Source: Corallibacter vietnamensis
GTDB taxonomy: Bacteria > Bacteroidota > Bacteroidia > Flavobacteriales > Flavobacteriaceae
Assembly: GCF_039537875.1 (NCBI RefSeq)
Contig: NZ_BAABBI010000002.1
Coordinates: 1 to 64,000, forward strand
DNA: 64,000 nucleotides
Direction of reading: 5' to 3'
In this document: positions 56,641 through 63,102 of the stretch, in pieces
Layout of the letters: each line of letters opens with the position of its first letter
Position numbering within the stretch: position 1 is the first letter of the stretch
Position numbers and translations under genes: made by a program
Notes under the pieces: model-generated
What the model saw: only the letters and a program-made list of their open reading frames with translations
What the model was told of the DNA's origin: nothing
Database searches by the model: none

Positions 56641-57294
56641 ATGTTCTTTCATAAACACCCATATAAGCCTTTTATTCAAACAGATACTAAAAAACTTATT
56701 GTTGGTACTTTGCCACCACCGCGTTTTTCAACAGGCGATTTATTGGAAAAGGATGTTGATTTTTGCTACGGAAGCTACTATAATAGTTTATGGTTGTTTA
56801 TTGATAGTATTCATAATTTAGGTTTGCGATATGATAATTCTGAAGAAGCGGTAGCGCAACGCAAACAATTTCTTATTGAAAACAAGATAGGTGTTTGTGA
56901 TATTGTGGCAAGTGCTAAAAGAGAGAAAATAGATGCTTCAGATTTGGGAATGACACAAATACAGTTGCGCGATATTATAGGCTATCTTAAGCAGTATCCT
57001 AATATTGATACCTTGTTATTTACTGGTGGTAATAGTAAAAATGGCCCGGAGTATTTTTTTAGAAAACACTTAAGGACGTATGGCTTAAAGCTAGAGCTGG
57101 TTCATGATGAGGTGCCTAGAATTCATAAGTTTTTTTTGAATGGAAGACTTATTAAAACGGTGTCTTTAACCTCAAGTTCTGGTGCTGCGAATATCTCAAT
57201 AAGTAGGTTGCCTTTGTACAAGCAACTTAAAGCTAAAAACCCAGATTTTAATACATTTGATTTTAGGGTGATGCAATACCAAGAGTTTTTTTAG
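56641..57294 (+). CDS. Uracil-DNA-glycosylase-superfamily protein
   Basis: 217 residues. LIVGTLPPPRFS (about 19-30) and DVDFCYGSYYNSLW resemble the motif A region of UDG-fold proteins (G-x-x-PG and a following pocket). LLFTGGNSKNG marks the central strand and LTSSSGAANISIS a motif B-like loop. The classical catalytic residue cannot be placed with certainty, so base excision is inferred. No terminator separates it from the tandem-repeat array that begins 15 bp after its stop in decayed form. Confidence 0.6.
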   Translation: MFFHKHPYKPFIQTDTKKLIVGTLPPPRFSTGDLLEKDVDFCYGSYYNSLWLFIDSIHNLGLRYDNSEEAVAQRKQFLIENKIGVCDIVASAKREKIDASDLGMTQIQLRDIIGYLKQYPNIDTLLFTGGNSKNGPEYFFRKHLRTYGLKLELVHDEVPRIHKFFLNGRLIKTVSLTSSSGAANISISRLPLYKQLKAKNPDFNTFDFRVMQYQEFF

Positions 57295-57308
57295 GTGTGA
57301 TGGCAGCT

Positions 57309-57349
57309 AATGTGTAGCTGGAATGACCAATTACAGAACTGGAATGGCT
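57309..57349 (+). repeat. Two decayed units at the left edge of the 21-bp array
   Basis: 57329-57349 is 21 bp long and shares AAT at its start and GGAATGGCT at its end with the second unit family. 57309-57328 is a 20-bp version ending GGAATGACC. Both resemble family B rather than the adjoining family A, so family A seems to have expanded inside an older family B array. Confidence 0.65.
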
Positions 57350-58867
57350 AATCAGAACTTTGTGGTAGTCAATCAGAACTTTGCGGTAGTCAATCAGAAC
57401 TTTGCGGTGGTCAATCAGAACTTTGCGGTGGTCAATCAGAACTTTGTGGTGGTCAATCAGAACTTTGCGGTGGTCAATCAGAACTTTGTGGTGAGCAATC
57501 AGAACTTTGTGGTGGTCAATCAGAACTTTGTACCAGTCAATCAGAACTTTGTGGTGGTCAATCAGAACTTTGTGGTGGTTAATCAGAACTTTGTACCACC
57601 TAATCAGAACTTTGTGGTGGTTAATCAGAACTTTGTACCACCTAATCAGAACTTTGTACTAGTCAATCAGAACTTTGTACTACCTAATCAGAACTTTGTA
57701 CTAATCAATCAGAACTTTGTACCACCTAATCAGAACTTTGTACCAATCAATCAGAACTTTGTACTAGTCAATCAGAACTTTGTACCAGTCAATCAGAACT
57801 TTGTACCACCTAATCAGAACTTTGTACCAGTCAATCAGAACTTTGTACCACCTAATCAGAACTTTGTACCAGTCAATCAGAACTTTGTACCACCTAATCA
57901 GAACTTTGTACTAGTCAATCAGAACTTTGTACCAGTCAATCAGAACTTTGTACTACCTAATCAGAACTTTGTACTAATCAATCAGAACTTTGTACCACCT
58001 AATCAGAACTTTGTACCAATCAATCAGAACTTTGTACTAGTCAATCAGAACTTTGTACCAGTCAATCAGAACTTTGTACTAGTCAATCAGAACTTTGTAC
58101 CAGTCAATCAGAACTTTGTACCACCTAATCAGAACTTTGTACTAGTCAATCAGAACTTTGTACCACCTAATCAGAACTTTGTACCACTTAATCAGAACTT
58201 TGTACCAGTCAATCAGAACTTTGTACTAGTCAATCAGAACTTTGTGGTGGTCAATCAGAACTCTGGAATGGCTAATCAGAACTCTGGAATGGCTAATCAG
58301 AACTCTGGAATGGCTAATCAGAACTCTGGAATGGTTAATCAGAACTCTGGAATGGTTAATCAGAACTCTGGAATGGTCAATCAGAACTCTGGAACGGTCA
58401 ATCAAAAGTCTGGAACGGTTAATCAGAACTCTGGAACGGTTAATCAGAACTCTGGAACGGTTAATCAGAACTCTGGAATGGTTAATCAGAACTCTGGAAC
58501 GGTTAATCAGAACTCTGGAACGGTTAATCAGAACTCTGGAACGGTTAATCAGAACTCTGGAACGGTTAATCAGAACTCTGGAATGACTAATCAGAACTCT
58601 GGAACAGTTAATCAGAACTCTGGAATGGCTAATCAGAACTCTGGAATGGTTAATCAGAACTCTGGAACGGTTAATCAGAACTCTGGAACGGTTAATCAGA
58701 ACTCTGGAACGGTTAATCAGAACTCTGGAATGGTTAATCAGAACTCTGGAATGGTTAATCAGAACTCTGGAACGGTTAATCAGAACTCTGGAATGGTTAA
58801 TCAGAACTCTGGAATGGTCAATCAGAACTCTGGAATGGTTAATCAGAACTCTGGAATGGCTGAATAG
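57323..58867 (+). CDS. Possible heptapeptide-repeat protein encoded by the tandem array (coding status uncertain)
   Basis: 514-residue open frame. After MTNYRTGMA come 43 copies of NQNF followed by three hydrophobic residues (VVV, VPV, VLV, VPP, VLI and similar), then 29 copies of NQNSGMV/NQNSGTV. For coding: in-frame stops never occur over 72 units, although TAG and TAA occur in other frames, and family A variation stays within V/A/P/L/I plus one S. Against: the ATG (57323) and TAG (58865) arise within or at the edge of repeat sequence, there is no signal peptide, and no convincing ribosome-binding site. If made, the protein would be N/Q-rich, almost free of charge and possibly fibrous. It is unlike any family I know. 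Confidence 0.35.
   Translation: MTNYRTGMANQNFVVVNQNFAVVNQNFAVVNQNFAVVNQNFVVVNQNFAVVNQNFVVSNQNFVVVNQNFVPVNQNFVVVNQNFVVVNQNFVPPNQNFVVVNQNFVPPNQNFVLVNQNFVLPNQNFVLINQNFVPPNQNFVPINQNFVLVNQNFVPVNQNFVPPNQNFVPVNQNFVPPNQNFVPVNQNFVPPNQNFVLVNQNFVPVNQNFVLPNQNFVLINQNFVPPNQNFVPINQNFVLVNQNFVPVNQNFVLVNQNFVPVNQNFVPPNQNFVLVNQNFVPPNQNFVPLNQNFVPVNQNFVLVNQNFVVVNQNSGMANQNSGMANQNSGMANQNSGMVNQNSGMVNQNSGMVNQNSGTVNQKSGTVNQNSGTVNQNSGTVNQNSGMVNQNSGTVNQNSGTVNQNSGTVNQNSGTVNQNSGMTNQNSGTVNQNSGMANQNSGMVNQNSGTVNQNSGTVNQNSGTVNQNSGMVNQNSGMVNQNSGTVNQNSGMVNQNSGMVNQNSGMVNQNSGMAE
57350..58861 (+). repeat. Array of 72 tandem 21-bp units in two families
   Basis: The array is exactly 1512 bp, or 72 x 21. Every unit starts with the 13-base core AATCAGAACTYTG (one unit at about 58400 differs) followed by 8 variable bases. 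Family A (units 1-43, to 58252) has core ...ACTTTG with tails such as TGGTGGTC, TACCAGTC, TACTAGTC, TACCACCT, TACTAATC. Family B (units 44-72) has ...ACTCTG and tails GAAYGGYT/C. Units 16-21 (57665-57790) and 29-34 (57938-58063) are identical over 126 bp. Units 21-26 alternate two tails. The core holds a dyad, CAGA-AC-TYTG, repeated every two helical turns. Confidence 0.97.
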
Positions 58868-58918
58868 GCGTAGTTGAGGACAGCGCTATTACTTATAGGC
58901 ATTGTTGGCTGTAGTTTT

Positions 58919-60040
58919 TTATTCAATTCTATCTCCATAAGGAAGTTTTTTGATAATTTCTTCCATAAGTTTCCAATCAGGTACATATCCATTTTCAGAA
59001 TAATCTTTTTCTTTATCAATAACAGTTTCATTTCCTTTTTTTAAGACTGGAAGTTTGATTGTAAAATCTTTCCTTATATGAGAATTTAATTCTCTACCAA
59101 ATGCTAAATATTTAACTTTACATTCATTACGAATTAGAGAAGAAATAAAAAGTTTAGTATGAAGCGAAAGTGATTCTTTTTCTCTTAAAACGGCAACATT
59201 TTGAGCTGTATAAAACGGCTTTTTTTGAATAAAACAAGACCCTAAAAAACTTCCGCCTAAAGAAACAGACATTGCACCTGCAGGGAAAGGGTCTTCGCCA
59301 TTTATTTCATCCACTACAGAAACAACACCGTTTCCATTACTATCTCTCGATACATAGTTATATTTTGGGTCAAAATTAGTAGTCTTATTAGCATCTATTC
59401 CATTACCCATAGTAATGTTAAAAAGCTTATGCAAATAAAATTCTTTCCAATTTTCTGTTTCAAATGAGGCTTTATTGTTTCGGTTTTTTGTTTTTAATGA
59501 GTTTCCAATTGGACTGTTATTTATTTTATTTTCAATAATTGATTCCATCAATTTAAAATCAGGAACATAACCTTTAGGGTTAAATTTCTTTTCATTATCA
59601 ATTATTGGATTATGATTTTTATCAAATGAAATAGGCAGTTTTATAACAATTTTTTTACTATCACCTACACGACATTGTCTGCCGTAAGTCCATTTGTAAT
59701 TTTCAGAAAAATTGATGATAGACGCAATAAAAACACCTATTTTAGAAGTCATTTTAAATTTACTTGCTCTGAAAATATTAACATCGCTCGAAGCACAAAA
59801 GTCTTCTATTTGATAAAATGCTGTGCAACCAACCTTACCTGTTGTTATAGCATTACCTTTAAAATCAGGTGTTAAGCTAATTCTCTGTGCTATGCCGTTA
59901 TTATTTGCTGAAGCTGTGACATAAGGTGTAAGACCTTCATCGTACTCATCCTTACTATGGTATTTACCGGGACCAATATCGAATAAATCATTCAAACAAA
60001 ATTCTTCCCAATTATCTGTGTTAAGCATTTTCGCCACCAT
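58919..60040 (-). CDS. Specificity subunit of a BcgI-like restriction-modification system
   Basis: 373 residues made of two similar halves, each a target-recognition domain. Half 1 has NWEEFCLNDLFDIGPG (10-25) to GYVPDFKLMESII (157-169). Half 2 has NWKEFYLHKLFNITMG (197-212) to GYVPDWKLMEEII (351-363). This is the layout of BcgI B subunits and of HsdS, recognising a bipartite DNA site. The gene overlaps the upstream restriction-methylation gene by 20 bp, so they are made together. Its 3' end lies 58 bp from the tandem array. Confidence 0.85.
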   Translation of the reverse strand: MVAKMLNTDNWEEFCLNDLFDIGPGKYHSKDEYDEGLTPYVTASANNNGIAQRISLTPDFKGNAITTGKVGCTAFYQIEDFCASSDVNIFRASKFKMTSKIGVFIASIINFSENYKWTYGRQCRVGDSKKIVIKLPISFDKNHNPIIDNEKKFNPKGYVPDFKLMESIIENKINNSPIGNSLKTKNRNNKASFETENWKEFYLHKLFNITMGNGIDANKTTNFDPKYNYVSRDSNGNGVVSVVDEINGEDPFPAGAMSVSLGGSFLGSCFIQKKPFYTAQNVAVLREKESLSLHTKLFISSLIRNECKVKYLAFGRELNSHIRKDFTIKLPVLKKGNETVIDKEKDYSENGYVPDWKLMEEIIKKLPYGDRIE

Positions 60041-61883
60041 CTTTAATTATGTATGAATAATAATCTCTAATTGTTTTTTCAAAATCATCGGATTCAAGAC
60101 TACTATAATCAGTTTCCATATATGCTTCTGCCAACCATTCATCTTTCCAACTAACTTTCCGCATAACAGATAAACCTGCTACTTGCTTTTTGTTTTTAAA
60201 CAAATCAAGCCATAATTCTTCTGTTTTTGCCCATAAACTATTTCCTTTCTCATCAGTCATTTCAACTCTACCAAGTCCTTTCCTTTTTGTGAATTTATCG
60301 TCTCGATAATATCCAAAAAAGGTTTCTTTATTTGCTTTAATATGTTTTTGTGAAAGGTCAAACACCATACACACAGCAACTGCTGCTGCACCTGGATAAA
60401 ATACTTCAACAGGTAAAGAAAATACAGCTTCTAAAGTGTAGTTATCTAGCATTTTTTTCTTAAACTCCTTGACATCTCTACTATTACCTATAGCTGCCTG
60501 CATTGGAAGTAATACTGCCATTTTAGTTAATGGTGAAACGTGTCTTGCTACCCATTCAACAAAATGGAAACCTTTTGAAGGGTCTTCTTTTTTCTTACTA
60601 TCCCAATTTTTCGTATAATCGGAATTACAAAACTTTTTTGTAGCATTATACGGCGGATTCATCAATACTACATTGATGTCATTATTTTCAATCCATTTAC
60701 CTTTGTTAAATAATGAGTCTTGGACAACATTCGAGTTTCCATCTCCGTGAATTAACATATTTGTAGATGACAAGCCAAATGCGCCTGCTTCATATTCAAT
60801 TCCAAAAATTTGCTCTTGTTTTACTTTTTCTCGTTCATCTTCGCTTTCGCAATCATCCATTGCGTCTGTCATAGCTCTTACCAGAAAAGCACCACTACCG
60901 CAACAAGGGTCTAAAACCCTTGAATGTTTATTAACACCAACAACTTTACTCATAAAACTACATATATGGTCTGGTGTAAAAGCTTGGTTTTTATCAGATT
61001 TTCCTACATATTTATTAAAGGTTGTAAAGAACAAATTCAACAAATCTTGTCCTGCCGTATTTTTATCGTTTATGTAAGGAACTATATTAGTGTCTATAAA
61101 CTTTAAAATATCAGTTAATTCTTTATAAGTAAGACTTTGAACATCTTGGTCATCTAAAACTTTATTGTTAAGAATTGCTAACTTACTAGCCTTGTTTATA
61201 CTACCGCTTTTAGTTAATAATCCTTCTAAAATATCTTTGATGTTATTGAGTACTACTGTTTCTGCTTTTAGAGGTTTCCCTGTTTTAGGGTTAATTGTAT
61301 CCTTAATGTTTTCATAGACTAAACCATTTTTTAATGCTAAAAGGCAAGTACCAACGAATTGGCTTCTTAATTTTTCATTTACACCGTCTGAATGTAGTTT
61401 TTCATTAAGGGTTTTGATAGAATCAATTACTTTGATTTTATCGTTAACTTTACCAAAGCATATTTCTTCATACTCTTCAAACGTTTTTAGTTTAGTTTCT
61501 TCAAGAACTATATGTTCATCATCTATAATTACTGATTGACCATACCAAACACAAATATCGTCACCTTCTGTTTCGGCAAGAATTGCAACAATTCTTTTGT
61601 CAGAATAAGCTTTTTCAAAGCGGACATAGTCTTGTAATTGTTTCTGAATTTTTTCTTTATTCCATTTACTAAACTTGTTCTTTGTTTCTATCAAAATACA
61701 AAGTCGTTCATTTTCAAATCTTATATCTAAATATTGATGGTTTGTTCCTGTATCACCTTTCTGAAAATCCTTAATATCTTTTCCGATTGATTTAAGTGCA
61801 GATGAGTAACTAAATTCTCCAGATTCAGTATTTCCAATTTGGTATTGAGCACCAATTTTGTCTATTATTTCAATTCTATTCAC
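60021..61883 (-). CDS. BcgI-like fused restriction endonuclease/N6-adenine methyltransferase subunit
   Basis: 620 residues. The N-terminus (about 1-160) is a HsdR-N-like PD-(D/E)xK nuclease with D53 in YLDIRFENERLCILIETKNK and E66-T-K68. A helical region (about 165-300) leads to the gamma-class methyltransferase: FTPDHICSFMSK, motif I DPCCGSGAF (325-333) and motif IV NPPY (409-412). Fusion of nuclease and methylase with a separate two-TRD subunit is the BcgI (type IIB) arrangement, whose subunits are about 640 and 340 residues. Such enzymes cut on both sides of the site. It shows no visible damage. Confidence 0.85.
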   Translation of the reverse strand: MNRIEIIDKIGAQYQIGNTESGEFSYSSALKSIGKDIKDFQKGDTGTNHQYLDIRFENERLCILIETKNKFSKWNKEKIQKQLQDYVRFEKAYSDKRIVAILAETEGDDICVWYGQSVIIDDEHIVLEETKLKTFEEYEEICFGKVNDKIKVIDSIKTLNEKLHSDGVNEKLRSQFVGTCLLALKNGLVYENIKDTINPKTGKPLKAETVVLNNIKDILEGLLTKSGSINKASKLAILNNKVLDDQDVQSLTYKELTDILKFIDTNIVPYINDKNTAGQDLLNLFFTTFNKYVGKSDKNQAFTPDHICSFMSKVVGVNKHSRVLDPCCGSGAFLVRAMTDAMDDCESEDEREKVKQEQIFGIEYEAGAFGLSSTNMLIHGDGNSNVVQDSLFNKGKWIENNDINVVLMNPPYNATKKFCNSDYTKNWDSKKKEDPSKGFHFVEWVARHVSPLTKMAVLLPMQAAIGNSRDVKEFKKKMLDNYTLEAVFSLPVEVFYPGAAAVAVCMVFDLSQKHIKANKETFFGYYRDDKFTKRKGLGRVEMTDEKGNSLWAKTEELWLDLFKNKKQVAGLSVMRKVSWKDEWLAEAYMETDYSSLESDDFEKTIRDYYSYIIKDGGENA

Positions 61884-61932
61884 TCTTCTTGAAGTGTTTT
61901 GTTTTTAATTAGTTAATGTTTTTCTCAAATTA

Positions 61933-62068
61933 CTGCCAACGTGTTTGTGTATGATTTCGTTGCGTGGTTTAAGCACTAAAGTTAGCAAATAAATCACAGA
62001 TAGAAAGTCCGCGAGGACTTTCGTAAGTAGGCTATAACTAGCAATGAATTATACACGGTGTTAGGCAT
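61933..62068. repeat. attC-like 136-bp imperfect palindrome
   Basis: The ends are CTGCCAAC (61933-61940) and GTTAGGCAT (62060-62068). The outer arms GTGTATGATTTCGTTGC and GCAATGAATTATACAC (62041-62056) pair with few mismatches. The centre is a perfect hairpin, GAAAGTCC-GCGA-GGACTTTC (62003-62022). GTTAGGC fits the integron core GTTRRRY; the other end fits only in part. It sits between the 3' end of the DUF4145 gene and the 5' end of the restriction gene, where a cassette recombination site would be. No integrase is in the window. Confidence 0.5.
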
Positions 62069-62070
62069 AG

Positions 62071-62832
62071 TTATTTTCGTTTTCTTGTGCCTTTCCTCTT
62101 ATTAATTTCTTTCGTAATTTTCTTTATTTCCTCTTCTTCATTAGTGTATAATTTCTTTAAAGAATATTCCAACAGTTTATATGTTTCAATAATATCAATA
62201 GTTTCCACTTCGCCTGTATGACTTCCTGTATTGCCTATCCATTTAATCGCTAAAAATAAATCTCGTACTTCTATGTTACTATAAGACTGTATTCTTCGAT
62301 GTAGTGAGATTGGTTTACGTTTCCCGCTTACGACTTCAAATCGTTTGACTTTTTCTTCGTTTAATAACACTTCTAGAGCTATTCTTATTTTATTGGCGCA
62401 AGATGATAAATCACACCAAAATAACTTGAAAGAGTCCCAAATTTGTTCCTTAACAGTGTCAGGACATTTTTTTGGAATATTAAAAATATTTATTGTTGGT
62501 TGAAAAAATGTCGGTGTAAAAGTATTTGTGTATTCTTCGTGATAATCGTCAAGTTCATAATCGTAATATCCGCTATGTTCAGGATTTCCTATTCCAGTAA
62601 AAAACACATTCTCACTACAAGTTTTGCATTTTAATCGTCCATTGAATGTCAGACTTATCCATTCGATTTCCCAATCATCGTTTTTAGCTCTATAATCTTT
62701 TGAAGGAACTGTTTCTTCGGATTTAAAGTCTTCGCTTACTAATTGAAGTGTATTATTTCCGCAATTTGGGCAGTTCCATTCAATTTTTGATTTTGCAGTA
62801 AAGTGTCTTTTTGTCCAAATTTCTATATCCAT
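62071..62832 (-). CDS. Zinc-ribbon DUF4145-type protein
   Basis: 253 residues. An N-terminal zinc ribbon uses C21, C24 (CPNC) and C69, C72 (CKTC). The C-terminal helical domain (about 130-240) has SSCANKIRIALEVLLNEEKV, LHRRIQSY and WIGNTGSHTG, matching DUF4145, a domain often found near or fused to restriction and other defence genes. The role is probably RNA/DNA-related but unknown. The gene is bounded by GTTAGGCAT (62060-62068) and ATGCCTAAC (62854-62862), an inverted pair suggesting a mobile cassette. Confidence 0.75.
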   Translation of the reverse strand: MDIEIWTKRHFTAKSKIEWNCPNCGNNTLQLVSEDFKSEETVPSKDYRAKNDDWEIEWISLTFNGRLKCKTCSENVFFTGIGNPEHSGYYDYELDDYHEEYTNTFTPTFFQPTINIFNIPKKCPDTVKEQIWDSFKLFWCDLSSCANKIRIALEVLLNEEKVKRFEVVSGKRKPISLHRRIQSYSNIEVRDLFLAIKWIGNTGSHTGEVETIDIIETYKLLEYSLKKLYTNEEEEIKKITKEINKRKGTRKRK

Positions 62833-63036
62833 TCGATGGTGTTTGTGTTAATTATGCCTAACATGTGGATAAACACCCTAGTGTGTTTATCTATATGATG
62901 TTTATGCTTCTAAAAGTAGTTAAAATTTTTACAAACTCATTGGGTTTTATGGTTATTTGTGTGCTGTTATTGCTGGAGCGCTTGTTTAGGTTCTGCACCA
63001 GGTGTGGCATGACATGGTGGTTTGAGGGTATAAAAA
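62833..63036. other. Intergenic region with cassette-end motif and hairpin
   Basis: ATGCCTAAC lies at 62854-62862. GTGTTTGTGT (62839-62848) repeats a 10-base segment of the attC-like arm at 61941-61950. GATAAACAC (62868-62876) and GTGTTTATC (62883-62891) form a perfect 9-bp hairpin. These look like remains of a second attC-like site upstream of the DUF4145 gene. I see no supportable gene here. Confidence 0.4.
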
Positions 63037-63066
63037 AAACCACGAACACTAAAGCATTCGTGGTTT
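63030..63066 (-). terminator. Terminator of the last gene
   Basis: AAACCACGAA (63037-63046) and TTCGTGGTTT (63057-63066) pair perfectly over a 10-base loop. On the minus strand the stem runs into a run of T's. It lies about 35 bp after the stop at 63103. Confidence 0.88.
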
Positions 63067-63102
63067 AAAAAATAATTAGGAGATTTTACTCCTAAAGCCA
63101 GC

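Noticed and set aside
58242..58586. 114-residue frame IRTLEWL/IRTLERL through the family B units, a heptad-like pattern
   Set aside because: It is open only in family B; in family A the same frame is stopped by TAG in tactagtc units. It is a by-product of the 21-bp period.
57350..58861. CRISPR array
   Set aside because: Units are only 21 bp, the variable part is 8 bp drawn from a small set of recurring tails, and no cas genes are nearby.
58862..62900. Complete integron with integrase and attI
   Set aside because: No tyrosine recombinase or transposase is encoded anywhere in the window; only attC-like pieces are present.
62865..63068. 67-residue plus-strand frame with hydrophobic stretch after the DUF4145 gene
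   Set aside because: It runs through the hairpin at 62868-62891 and the terminator at 63037-63066, with no start signal; better explained as intergenic.
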